Assembly (NCBI RefSeq): GCF_033958435.1
Contig: NC_134158.1
Span: 8,265,837 to 8,329,836 of the forward strand
From: Carettochelys insculpta
Lineage: Eukaryota; Chordata; Testudines; Carettochelyidae
Direction of reading: 5' to 3'
DNA: 64,000 nt
Positions 10,451 to 23,300 of this stretch are shown in pieces. Under the pieces are notes generated by a model, which made no database searches, had not been told where the DNA came from, and saw only the letters and a list, made by a program, of their open reading frames with translations. Numbering within the stretch: the stretch's first letter is position 1; every line of letters begins with the position of its first letter. Made by a program: the position numbers and the translations under genes.

Positions 10451-11044
10451 TCTGCTAGAAAACCACATTTCTTCCGCAAGCACAGAGAGGTCCAATCGCC
10501 AGTATTTCCAAAATAGCTAAAAGGAGTAAAAGCACAGTAACCATCAGGGATGTTAATGTTTAATTGGTTAACCTGGAGGGGCTGGACCCCTGCCCACTGT
10601 GAGTAGGGGGTTGCTCCAGCCCTGAGGTGCCATCACAGGTGGGGGATGCTCCACAGAGGCTGGAGGAGTTTCTGTCTGTGCATTAAACCTCTTAGCAATG
10701 TGGGGATTCAGTGATTTTAAGGGGAGCAAAGTTAAGTCAAAGTGGAGCACTTTTAAAAATCCCTGTCACTGTGCTTTCAAGTTTTATTTACATGTCTTTA
10801 CTATTCCTTCTTACAGATGCTAAGTGGTACCCTTCACTACCATCTTGCCCACCCTGGGAAGATGTATTTGAAAGCTTCAAACTGGATTTAAAGTCTGTTT
10901 GAAGCTAGTTAGGCTATGGCTATACTGTAGCTGAAACTTGAAATACCTTCCACAATCTGCGCAATGCGAGTTAATTTATTTCAAATGTGGTGCCCTCCAC
11001 TCGGCACCAAAGTTTGAAATAAGTGGCTATTTTGAAGTTTCCAC

Positions 11045-11165
11045 TATCCCTAGTGGGTCTGTCCCATGAAAGCTCATCTAATAAACTATTTTGCTAGTCC
11101 TTAAAGGGCTACTTGACTGCTTTTTGTTTTGAGAGTGTATACACTAGCACGGCTTCCTCTCTGTT
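11045..11165 (+). repeat. PLE tail fragment
   Basis: Contains gtgggtctgtcccatgaaag and ctaataaactattttgctag and cttgactgctttttgttttg, the terminal unit in plus orientation, ending near acggcttcctctctg. Confidence 0.7.
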
Positions 11166-11399
11166 TCTATCCCTTGTTGTGGTTCTGGAACTGGACTACC
11201 GCACTGGAAATAGCACTACTAGTTTGAATGCAGTGTTTAGCAGTGGAGTTGCTATTTCAGGGTACATTTGCATCCTTTCTCCAGGTTGCTACCCTGTCCC
11301 TAGGGCAAGTCGTGTGGTACTGACCTATGCGCTTAGTTATGTATCTGAGTTTCTCCTAGTAGGCTGTCACCACCCTGTGTGGTAGACCGCAAAGTTCCT

Positions 11400-11668
11400 G
11401 CATATATTTTCCATTCATGTGTGGAATAAATTTTATCGTGTGCACCAAGGCAGATGTGTACTGCCACGAGAAACACATGCTTCCAGTTTCAACGTTTCCT
11501 GTAAGCTGAGCGCATGGGTGGCGGCCCTGGAGAGATTCAGGTGCTGCTCAGCTGAATGAGACACTATCCCTAAAGGCTCACAACTGGCAGCAGGTATGTC
11601 TATTGGTGGTGCGCGTCTGGTGCACACAAAATTTATTCCACGCATGGATAATAAAAATTAGAGGGAAC
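11400..11668. mobile_element. MITE with CAGGGTTCCCTCTAATT-type ends
   Basis: Right end aattagagggaaccctg is the inverted form of the left end seen in the copy at 16021. The inside carries ggaataaattttatcgtgtg and its inverted counterpart cacacaaaatttattcc near the right end. Likely a hAT-type MITE. Relatives are at 16021-16200 and 19438-19605. Confidence 0.55.
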
Positions 11669-11878
11669 CCTGCCCAGGTCGCTGCCCTTCATTGCGTGCA
11701 GCACAACAGGCATGATTCAAAAGAGAGACCATCCCCCCGCAAGAGCTGAAAATCTGAGGGTACCCACAGTGGTTTGAGCAGCGGGAAGATAGCTTCTCCT
11801 GCCCTAGATCCTAGGGATACCCCTCTCCCCACCCCATGCTTCCGATGCCATTCTGTTCTCAGAAAGCTAGCGCAATAA

Positions 11879-12055
11879 GGCTGTGTCTATACCACAAAAC
11901 TAACTTCAAATTAAACTTTGAAGTAGGGGGTTACTCTGTTCCTGGGACCGGAGTGAGAACTTTGAAGTAAGGGAAAACGCGTGCAGACTCTCTGCTGGCT
12001 ACTACGATGTGACGTGAAGTCTGAAGTTAGTTCCGAGTGTAGATGTAGCATTGGG
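11879..12055. mobile_element. short GTCTACAC-end element with TTCGAAGT-type interior
   Basis: Starts aaggctgtgtctataccaca and ends gtgtagatgtagca. The interior repeats cttcaaa, ctttgaagta and gaagttag. Same class as 36236-36491. Confidence 0.5.
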
Positions 12056-12065
12056 CCCGTCTATA

Positions 12066-12910
12066 CCAGAGGTTCCCAACCTAGCATCCACGGACCCCCT
12101 GGGAGGCCGTGAGGATATTGCAGGGGGTCCATGAGAAAAAAAAATCAATAAAAATTGAGCATAGAAAATAAGTTTTAAATAAATTGCAAAGCTATAATGA
12201 ATTTTTATTTTTAAATTCGGCTCAGGGCTTGGTCTTTCTGTGGAAGAAAGGGCTAGAAAGAAACTTGTTGTCATAGACATACAAAGGGTATGGGCCGTGC
12301 CCTGCGCTGGCCGGGGGATGAGATCTATAGGGGGATGTCTGGGCCCTGTGCTGTCTGGGGGAGGAGCTGGGCCTGGGGCTGGCACAGCGCCAGGGGATGC
12401 TCGGGTGTGGGGGAGGGCAGGGCTGGACCAGGCTTTGCACTGGTTGAGAAAGGGGCACAATGTTGGGGGGCCTCTGTTGGGGGGCTGGGCTGGCATGGTG
12501 CAGGGGTTCTGTTGGGGGGCTGGGCCAGGCCCTGCACTGGTTGGGAGAGGGGCTGAGGCTGGCCCAGGGCTTCAGGGGGCTCTGTTGGGGGGCTGGCACA
12601 GTGGAGGGGGGCCTCGGTCGGGGGGCTGGGCCAGGCCCTATGCTGGCCAGGGGGAGGAGGGAGTGGAGCTGGCACGGTGTAGGGTAGGGAACATGGTAGA
12701 ACCTTGCCTGGACAGACAGATGGCCGGACACAGCAAAAATAATATATAAGATGTCTTCCCATCATGGGATGAGTGGCTGGCCGAAAGGCAATGGTGTGGT
12801 TTCCTTTTGCATTGAACAAAGCATACATAGTGGCTTTGATGGGAGAGGGGTTCCTGCAAACAGCTGGGGGGTGATTGGGGGTCCGTGAACAGTTTGGGGG
12901 GTGACTCTCT
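12066..12910. repeat. G-rich minisatellite inside a decayed DNA element
   Basis: The left side has cagaggttcccaacc and a gggggtccatgag block; the right side has gggggtccgtgaacag. Between about 12320 and 12690 the sequence is an irregular array of ggggggctgggc units. Long open frames on both strands here come from this low-complexity composition and are not genes. Confidence 0.55.
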
Positions 12911-13374
12911 TATGTGCTTTCACAATCTTCAGCAACAAACTAATGAAATAGTTTTAAAACACTTTCTGAACTCGGGTCCTGTCGACTCACACAGCAAATT
13001 CTGGATGGCTTTTTCACTCTGAAGTACACTAGACCCTTTCCAAAGGAAGCAGAGCCACAGAACATCCACCTCTTCCGACCCCGTTCTGTGGCTCTGCTTC
13101 CTCTGGAAAGGATGTCGTTAAAAGAGAATAAGCGTTCCAGAGCTATTCGCAACCCATCTAACCTCTGAAAGAGCCACTCAAGTGGTAGTGAAGCCTTTTA
13201 ACAGCCATTTGCTAACCTCGGGTATATACTGTCAGCTTCTGAATTTATTGTGTTAGTCCTTCAAACTGTTCACAGGCTTCCCCGCCCTGCATCAAAGCCA
13301 ATTCTAGCTGTTCTGTACACTTCATTAAATGAAGAAGGAAGCCACAACATAGGTTTTTGGACAGAAATTAATCA

Positions 13375-14045
13375 GAAAGGGGTGATAGGGGACCACAAGC
13401 TGAATGAGTCAACAGTGTGAGGTTGTTGCAGAAAAAGCAAACATGATTCTGGGCTGCATTAACAGGAGGGTTGTGAGCAAGACATGAGAAGTTGTTCTGC
13501 TCTGCTCTGCATCGATTAAGCCTCGGTTGGAGTGTTGTGTCCAGTTCTGGGCAGCACATTTCACGAAAGATGTGGACAGGTTGGAGTAGGTCCAGAGAAG
13601 AGCAACAAGAACGATGAATGGTCTAAAGAACATGAGCAATGAGGGAAGACTGAAAGAACTGGGTGTGTTTAGTTTAGCAAAGAGAAGACTCAGAGGGGAC
13701 AGGATAGCAGTTTTCAAATACCTCAAAAAGGGTTACAAGAAGGAGGAAGAAAAATTGTTCTCCTGGGCCTCTGAGGACAGGACAAGGAGCAATGGGCTTA
13801 AATTACAGCAAGGGAGGTTTAGGTTGGACATTAGGAAGAACTGCCTGACTTGTCAAGTGGGATAAACACTGGAATAAATTGCCTGGGGAGGTGGTGGAAT
13901 CTCCATCGCTGGAGATATTTAAGAGCAGGTTAGACAGACACCTATCAGGGAAGATCTAGATGATGTTTGGTTCTGCCATGAGGGCAGGGGCCTGCACTCA
14001 ATGACGTCCTGAGGTCTCTTCCAGTTCTAGTGTTCTACGATTCTC
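13375..14045 (+). repeat. CR1 LINE fragment ending 84 bp before the LAAO start codon
   Basis: Plus-strand fragment with ORF2 C-terminal codons (open block 13614-13865 has [19 protein letters not shown]) and a CR1 tail ending ttctagtgttctacgattct. A frameshift breaks the frame near 13860. Its 3' end lies immediately upstream of copy A exon 1. The equivalent place in copy B lacks it. Confidence 0.8.
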
Positions 14046-14128
14046 TGCATACCACCTAGCTTGGAGAGAATGAGTTGGCTTCACTGACTGCCACATTCAT
14101 TAACTGCCCTTCATTTCTCTTCGCCCAT

Positions 14129-14353
14129 ATGTCCCCAGTGCTTTCCCAGCTGTTTGTCCTTGTGGCTGTCCTACAAGCTGAGAGTCTTGCTGACGATCCA
14201 GACCACTGCCTCCATGACCGCGACTACGAGGAGCTGGTGAAGATTGCCGAAAAGGGGCTCGGAAAGGCTGCACACCCAGCAGAGGTGGTCATTGTCGGGG
14301 CGGGGATAAGTGGACTCACAGCTGCCAAACTGCTCAGAGACGCTGGTCACAAG
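14129..14353 (+). CDS. LAAO: LAAO copy A exon 1
   Basis: 75 codons: start, signal peptide and the first FAD-binding beta-alpha-beta unit ([10 protein letters not shown]). Donor after cacaag is gtaatt. Ends in phase 0. Same length and phase as copy B exon 1. Confidence 0.9.
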
Positions 14354-17300
14354 GTAATTCTGCACCTGGGGAGAGGTCAGAGCAAGGCTGGGAGTCAACG
14401 CTGGCTTGAGCATTTCTGATTGGCTATGTCAACACGAGAGCGACCTGCTGACAGAAGTTACTACTTCTGTTGACAGATGGCGGCCACTCACGAAAGCGGA
14501 TGGCTCTGTCAGTTCGGTCTGTTGACAGAGAATGGCCAGATTACCCACCGCTTTTTCCACAAAAAGGCCAACTGGAAGCTCAGCAAACAAGGCTGCCCGG
14601 TGACCCAGGAGCCCAGAAGTCAACCGAGGTCCTCCTGGAGCATCCACACGGCTTTTTTTGTTGACGGAGTCTGTTGGGATAGGCGTTCTGCCTCGTAGGG
14701 GAGAGGCAGAAGGCTGTCGACAGAACGCATTTTTAGCGTGGACGTGCTGCGAGTTTTGTTGACAAAACTCAAGTTTGTTTTCAGCTTTTCAGTCGCACGC
14801 TGAGATAGCATCAATAATCTGCACTGGCTGCAGTTCAGTCAACGTGGGGCGCCTTAGAAGTTCACCTCTCCCACATCTGGTGATCGAGTTAGGAAGGGGT
14901 TGGGACAGAGCTGTCAGAAGACTTATTTAGGTGCCTGACTGGAGATTCAGTTGCCTAATTTTAATCACCATGGTTTTATTAGTTTTGGGGGTTTTTTTGC
15001 TCCTAAAACTGTGTGGGGCCCACCTAAGTGCCTGGAAATGCTGTCCTGATGCTTGTTCCTAGGTTACCATTCTGGAAATCAGCAGCCAGGTGGGAGGACG
15101 AATCAGGACCTATCGAGAGGAGGCACCAGAATGGTACGTGGAACTGGGAGCCATGCGTCTGCCGAAACCCCACAGGTAATACAAGTTTTCGCTCCTGGGC
15201 CGTGGAAGTTGTTCGGGAAAGGGACAGTTGAGTTCTTCATAGAATCCTAGAATCCAAGGGCTGGAAGGGACCTCAGAAGGTCATCGAGCCCAGCCCCCTG
15301 CCCAAAGCAGGATCAACCCCTACTAAATCATCCCAGTCAGGGCTTGATCAAGCTGGGACTTGGGATGACTTTGTCAAGCTGGCTGGGATGACTTAGATGG
15401 GGTTGATCCTGCTTGAAGCTGGGTCTGGACTAGATGACCTCCTGAGGTCCCTTCCAGCCCTAGGACTCTATGATGGAGATTCCACCACCTCTCTAGGTAA
15501 CATAGTCCAGTGCTTCACCCGCCTCCTGGGGAAAGAGTTTTTCTCAATATCTAACCTAGGCCTCCCCCCTGTAACTTGAGACTGTTGTTCTTTGTTCTGC
15601 CGTCCATCGACGGGCTCTCTCCATCCTCCTTAGAGGCCGCTGGAGGAAGCTGAAGGCTGCTATCAAATCACCCCTTATGCGCAAATCCCTCAGCCTCTCC
15701 TCGTAGGTCAAGTGGTCCAGGCCCTGATCATATTTTTAGCCCTCTGCTGGATTCTCATGGTTAAGGGTGAGATCGGTCACCCAACAAGAACCTGTTGGTG
15801 GATGCAATGTGTCTTTCCATCACTAGTCTCACTGACCTGGGTGGGATTATGACCAGAACTGCACAAGACACTCACCAATAAGCATTTTCAGGGTCCCAGC
15901 CCTAGGATGGAACTTTCAGCTTGCGAGTCCCTGGGTGAACATCCATGAAAACAATGGAAAAATTCTTGTCTGCATTCCCGGGAGTTATCTCTGACCCTGA
16001 GACAAAAGAAAGCCACACAATCAGGGTTCCCTCTAATTCTTTCCATCCACGGGCAGAATAAATTTTGCCATGTGACCCAAGGCCTGGGCAGAGGTGCACC
16101 ACCCTTAGAAACCCACACTGCCAACCGTGGGTGCTCTGCCAGTCAGCTGAATCTCTCCTGGATGGCTGCCCATGTGCTCAGCTTACAGGGAACACTGCCC
16201 ACAGTAGACATGGGCTCTTTGCTAGTGCAAGTGATTGAAAGTGAGTGGCATTGTTTCAGAAAACACTGCACCTAATCGTTTTGCGGGGAAGTGTAAGAAC
16301 AAGACGAGAACAGAGTCTCAACTAGCGCGCCTTAGTCAGAGGGAAGGCTCAGCGGTTTGCATGCTAGTCTGCTAAACCCAGGATTGTGAGTTCAGCCCAT
16401 CAGAGGGCAATTTAGGGATGTGGGGCAAATAGTTGCTTTCTTTTTTGTTTTTTTTTCAAAAAAAAAGAGGTGTTGCTTGGTCCTGCCAAGAGGGCAGGGG
16501 ACTGGACTTGCTCACCTCCTGAGGTCCCTTCTAGCGCCACAAGATGTGTATCTCCATATTTTTTTATCCATATATATATATAATACAAAAGCTTCATAAA
16601 AACAATCCAACTCAAACAACAGCACCTTTAAGACACCCTAACATCTGAGGAAACGTCCATGAATGGAGACGACAATTAGGCAGCAGAACAACCAGATGGG
16701 GTAATTACATACTACAGTGGTCAGCAACCTTTCCGAGGCAGAGTGCAGAAATTCGAGCTTTTGACCTCTCTGTACCAGCTGAGTGCCGGTGATACTTTTT
16801 AAAGTCACTAAGGCTACGTCTACACGTGAAGCCTACATCGAAGTAGCCTATTTCGATGTGGCGACATCGAAATAGGCTATTTCGATGAATAACGTCTACA
16901 CGTCCTCCAGGGCTGGCAACGTCGATGTTCAACATCGACGTTGCGCAGCACCACATCGAAATAGGTGCAGCGAGGGAACGTCTACACGCCAAAGTAGCAC
17001 ACATTGAAATAAGGGTGCCAGGAACAGCTGCAGACAGGGTCACAGGGCGCACTCAACAGCAAGCCGCTCCCTTAAAGGGCCCCTCCCAGACACACTTGCA
17101 CTAAACAGCACAAGATCCACAGAGCCGACAACGAGTTGCAGACCCTGTGCATGCAGCATGAATCCCCCGCTGCAGCAGCAGCAGCCAGAAGCCCTGGGCT
17201 AAGGGCTGCTGCACACGGTGACCATAGAGCCCCGCACGGGCTGGAGAGACAGCGTCTCTCAACCCCCCAGCTGATGGCTGCCATGGAGGACCCCACAATT

Positions 17301-20300
17301 TCGACGTTGCGGGACGCGGATCGTCTACACGGTCCCTACTTCGACGTTGAACGTTGAACGTCGAAGTAGGGCGCTATTCCGATCCCCTCATGAGGTTAGC
17401 GACTTCGACGTCTCGCCGCCTAACGTCGAAGTTAACTTCGAAATAGTGCCCGGCGCGTGTAGCCGCGTGTAGGCGCTATTTCGATGTTAGTGCCGCTACT
17501 TCGAAGTCGCGTGCACATGTAGACACAGCTTAATAGTCCTACTGATGACAGCTGTGTTAATACAGAAACGAAGAGGCAGAGCGGTACCACGAAAGTGGCG
17601 ATCGGTCGCATTAGCTGGTCTTTTGTTAATCCACAGGCTTTGAGCCCGCTCCTGGCTGCATGGCGGAGGAGGAACAGGGCTGAGCTCCTACCCACATGCT
17701 GATGCAAATCGGCTCTTGTGCCACTCTTGGCACTCGTGCTGGGGGTTGCTCGCTCCCTGGCATACAACATATCTAGTTCTGTCCTCTTTCTAGACCATTG
17801 GTGCGTCATTGCCCCTCATATTCTTTATGGAAATATGCCTAAATCAAATACGCTTTCTGCAAAATACAGCAGGTAACCTATCATCAGAGAGCTGGTAGCC
17901 CACTGACAGTGCATTGCCGACTCTTGTGCACGCGTCATTCCTGCAGCTGAAATTAGAAATATGGCGTACAACATATGTAGTGAATATGTGAAGCCATCAG
18001 CTGCTGTGTATCAAGTAGTCCCCTTGTGGTCGATGGATCAAACATCAGTTTAGATCAGAGCTATGGTCTATCTATCTATCTATCCTCATACACACAAATT
18101 TATCTATCTATCCTCATGCACATCTATCTATCTATGTATCTATCCTCATGCACACAAATCTACCTATCTATCGATTCTCATACACATAAATCTATCCATC
18201 TATCCTCATACACACAAATCTACCTATCTATCTATCCTCATACACACAAATCTATCTATCTATCTATTCTCATACACACAAATCAATCTATCTATGCTCA
18301 CCCATAAATCTAGCTCTCTATCCATCCATCCTCATAAACACAAATCTATCTATTCTCATACACATAAATCTATCCATCTATCTATCCTCGCACACACAAA
18401 TCTATTTATCTGTCTAGCTATCCTCATACACACAAATCTATCTATCCTCATACACATCTATCTATCTATCTATCCTCATACACACAAATCAATCTATCTA
18501 TCCTCATGCACATCTATCTATGTATGTATCTATCCTCATACACACAAATCTATCTATCTATTTTCATACACGTAAATCTACCCATCTATCTATCTATCCT
18601 CATACACATCTATCTATCTATCTCTACAGCATTCATAATGTTAGATTCAGGAACGCTCAGGCTCTGTCTGCACTAGGCAAAATAAGTTGACCACTGAGAT
18701 GCTATATTAGCTACGGCAATTGCGTAGCTAAAATCAACATATCTGCACTCGGCTAACGGCTGTCCATACTGGGGAAGGGTGACTGGAGAGTTTCTCCTTT
18801 CGACCTCCCTTATGCCTCGCAGCTTGCAAGGAGTATGGGGTTTGATGCCGATCCCTGATAGGTTGATTTCATGTATCCATACCAGACGTGAGAAATCCAA
18901 TTCCGGAAGATTGACCCTGAGCAGGTCGATTTTCGAGGGTGGTGTAGATGTTGTCTCAGTATGGGAATGATATAAATAACAAATGTACCACATTATTATT
19001 TGTATAGCCAGTAGAATGTGTAATTTATTTGCTTACCGTTGACTCTCTCCTTTCCCCTTTCTCGCCCCTTTCTTTCTTTTGCAGAATCGTTCGTGAATTC
19101 ATTAAGCAATTTCACCTAAAGCTAAACAAGTTCTCTGAGAGTGACGACAACGCCTGGTATTTGGTTAATGGCATCCGGAAAAGAGCTGGGGCTGTCAAAA
19201 AGGACCCGGATATTTTGAATTACACTCTAGCACCTTCAGAAAGAGGCAAATCAGCCGATGAACTTTATAAAGGCATTCTGGCAAAGGTATGTTTCTTGGT
19301 GGATTGTATAAAGAAAATAACTGACCAGGGCTGATTCTGAGAAATGGCCTCCACGTGCTGCAGTGTGTGGGTCTCTTTTTCTATAGTATGTGCTGGTCTT
19401 TCCCTTACTTTCCCCAACGCATCCTTTCTCATCAACAATGTTCCCTCTAATCTTTTCCATCCAGGTGCAGATTTTTACCATGCAGGTGTGGAATAATTTT
19501 GTTTTTTGGGAATGTACACCACCCATAGACACATCAAACCTCGCTGTGGGAGCTCTGCTAATCGTTTGAATTTTTCCTGAGTGCACAGCGTACAGGGAAC
19601 ATAGGGCTCACCACCATTCCATCCCAGAATACATCCTGCATCTGGGGAATTGTAGACAGCTGCTTGCAAATAACTAACATTCCCCTTGTAGTGGCCTGAA
19701 GGGGATATACCAGGGCAGATGATCTGTCTCTTAGTTTTACTTTCACTGGTAACTCATGTGATCAACTGGGATCTGTGGGTACTTGGCATAAGAACTTAAC
19801 ATAAGAGCAGCCAGACTGAGTCAGACCAAAGGTTCGTCTAGCCCAGGATCCTGTCTCCCAACTTTGGCCAGTGCCAGATGCCCTGGAGGGAGTAAGCAGA
19901 ACAGGTAAACACCAACTTAGCCATCTCCTGTCATCCATTTCCAGCTTCTGACAAACAGAGGCCAGGGACACCATTCCTACCCAGCCTGACTAACAGCCAT
20001 TGAAGGACCTAACCTCCATGAATGTATCTAGCTCTTTTTTGAACCCTTAAAATCCTGGTCTTCACAACCTCCTCTGGCGAGGAGTTCCACAGGTTGCCTG
20101 TGTGTTGTATGAAGAAATATTGTGAAGATGCACCGTGGGAAGTTGCGGTTTGGAAGGTCCAGGTTGAAAATTAGGAAAAACTTTTTCATTAGGAGGGTGG
20201 TGAAGCATTGGAATGGTCCACCCAGGGGAGTAGTGGAGCCTCCATCCCTGGAGGTGTTTAAGTCTCACCTTGACAAAGCCTTGACTGGGCTGATCTGATG

Positions 20301-23300
20301 GGTTTGGTCCTGCCTATGGCAGGGGGCTGGACTCGATGGCGTTTTTAGGTCTCTTCCAGGTCTATTGGTCTATGATTCTTTCATTTATGTTTAACCGGTT
20401 GCCTGTTCCTGTCATTTGGTGACCCCTAGTTCTTGTGTTATGGGAAAAAGTCAATCACTTTTCCTTATTCAAAACAAAAAAGCAGTTAAGTAGCACTTTA
20501 AAGACTAACAAAATAACTTATTAGGTGATGAGCTTTCATGGGACAGACCCACTTCTTCAGCCCACAGCCAGACCAGAACAGACTCAATATTTAAGGCACA
20601 GAGAACCAAAAGTAGTAATCAAGGTTGACAAATCAGAAAAAAATGATCAAGGTGAGCAAATCAGAGATTAGAGGGGCAGAAGGTGGGGGAAGAGTCAAGA
20701 ATTAGATTAAGCCAAGTACGCAAAAGAGCCCCTATAAAGACCTAGAAAATTCCCATCCCGGCTCAAACCACATGTTAATGTGTCAAATTTGAATGCAAAG
20801 AGAGTTCAGCAGCCTCTCTTTCCAGACTTTTGTAGAAATTCCTCTTCAGTAAGACGCAGACTTTTAAGTCATTAACAGAATGGCCCACTCCAATAAAATG
20901 CCAGCTGACAGGTTAGTGGATCAGGAGTGTTTTTATGTCTGTTTTGTGCCCATTAACTCTTTGTCTAAGAGGTTTGAAGTCTGTCCAATATACAAAGCAT
21001 CTGGGCATTGTTGGCACATGATGATATGGCATATGATGTTAGTTGAGGAATATGAGAACGTGCCCGTGATTCTGTGACTAACCTGGTTAGGTCCAGTGAG
21101 GGTATCTCCAGAATAGATACGTGGACAAAGCTGGCAATGGGCTTTGTTGCAAGGAAAAGTCCCAGGACCGGTGCTCCTGCAGTATAGACTGTGGTTGTGG
21201 GTGAGAATCCTCATAAGGTTGGGAGACCTCTCTCATAACCCCCCTTAGTCTTCTCTTTTCTAAGCTGAAAAGTCACTGTCTATTTCATCTCCTTATATTG
21301 CAGCTACTCCAAACCCCTCATCATCTTTGTTGGCGTTTTATGAACTTTTGCATCACACTTGTTTTTCTTTCCTAAACTGTGAACCTGTGATTAAATCCCA
21401 CCTTTTAACATAAAAAGGGGTGGATTGTTCCCTACCTCAAGGGAGAATTACTGGGACTTAACTCCTTCGGTGATTGTGAACGCTGCAGATATCATGGCGA
21501 GGAAGGCCAGGCCTATCTAGCTAATTAGAGAGAAAACCAGAACGTGATCCACTGTTTCTGTGAACATATTTGAAGTTCTGTCCCTGAATGTTTCTATTCC
21601 TGGTTCCCACACAGGTGGTAGATCTGCTCCAGAGACCAGGATGTAAAAAGTTGCTGGCCCAGTATGATTCCTTTTCCACCAAGGTAATGGATGTGAGCCT
21701 TTGAGTATCTCTCAATCCAAAACATCTCAGAGGGGTTGCCGTGTTAGCAAATTTATTGAGTCATGGGCTTTTGTGGGTGAAACCCAGGAGAAAGAATGGA
21801 GAAGAAAAATGGAATCCAGGCTTAACAGAGTAGGGATGTAAAAAGGTGGGGAGAGGGAATTTAAAAAGGTTTAGCTATCTCTAGTAGGCCTAGTAAATGA
21901 AGCAGATTAAGAAGGTTGTGTCTGATTCCCACGAATATCAAAGGTGGGGAACTTGCCCTTGTAATAAATAAGGTAGTTAAATTCTCTGTTCGGCCCTAGG
22001 CCAAGCATTGAATCTGTAAATTAATTCTAATTCAAATGTCTCCCTCTGTAATCTTGTAGTTCTCTTGTAGAAGCCCGGCTGTTTTTAAATCCATTACTGA
22101 AGCTATGTCTAGACCACAGGGATCTGTCTGCAGAAGTTTGGATCGGAAGAGATCTTGTGACAAAACTTCAGTCGACAGATCGCAAAGCAGATGAAAGAGC
22201 CATCCGCTTGGTGGACAGAGCGTGGCCAGACTGCGCAGCCGCTCTATTGGCAAAATGGCCAACAGGAAACACAGCGGACAGGGATGCGTGGTGTCCCAGG
22301 CTGGGTCTACGCTAGAGTTTGCCGACAGAAGGGGCCTTCTGTCGACACAACCCAGGGAACGTCCACAAACTTAAAGCATTAAACGTCCACACGCTTAAAT
22401 CTATTTGCCCCAGACTCTTGAAAGGCCCCCTTCTTGGGCTGAACTGACAGCTGTGCATTTACAAGGCTAGTGTTTTATCCACTGAGCTAAAAACAGACCC
22501 CTCAAAGTTCCTTCCAGCTCGAGGAGACAGCTATGTCTACACTAGATTTTTGTCAACAGAAGCAACAAAGCCCTCTCTGTCGACAGACGTGGCTTAGCCT
22601 GCACTTGTGTCGACAGTACGATGTCCAGAGATTGTTACGCCTCAGATTTTTGTGGCTGGCGAGTGCCTGATGGAGGGGGAACATTTGGGGTACTGCATGA
22701 ATTCCTTTTCGTTCCCCTCCTAAGTTCCCAGAGGGCGCAGGCCTGCAGGCTGGAGAGGCAGCCGGGGTGCATCCGAAGTCAGCCAGCAAGGGGCCATAAT
22801 CAGAGCACCTGCAGCCAATTAAGGCCTCCAGGATCCCTATAAAAGGCTTTCACCAGGCAACAGGAGGGGTGGTGGAGTGATGCCGAGAGAGAAAGAGGCT
22901 GGAGGTGCTGAGAGCAGGGCAGAGCAACCCCTGCAACAAGGTACAGAGGGGATGATACCAGAGGGAAATAGTGGGTGAAGAAGCCCAGGGAAGGGTTGCT
23001 GCCATGGGGCAGGGGCAAAAGCCCCACCAGCTTCCTCCTTCCCTAGAGTCCCTGGGCCAGGATCCAGGTCAGTGGGTGGGACTGGACTCCGCCCCCACCA
23101 CCCTTTCCCCTGGCGGGGTGCCCAACTGGGACGAAGCCAGAGCAGTTGAGACTGGTGGAGAGGGACCTACTCCAGCCCTGGTTAGGACTGGCATGTGATG
23201 AAACTGGTGCGGTAATGGGAGACCCTGGCTTTTGGGAAGTCCCTGGGTAACAAAAGGGGCCTCTGAGTCCCTGAGGTACATAAGAAGCTGCCTGGAAGTG

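Noticed and set aside
12222..12859. Long open frames on both strands
   Set aside because: They overlap each other in a ggggggctgggc minisatellite and are Pro/Gly-rich low complexity.
16330..16400. Functional tRNA gene
   Set aside because: The box-A and box-B-like text belongs to a SINE head with a CR1-like tail and does not give a proper cloverleaf.
18026..18575. Open frames reading [11 protein letters not shown] repeatedly
   Set aside because: Direct translation of a tatc minisatellite, in an intron.
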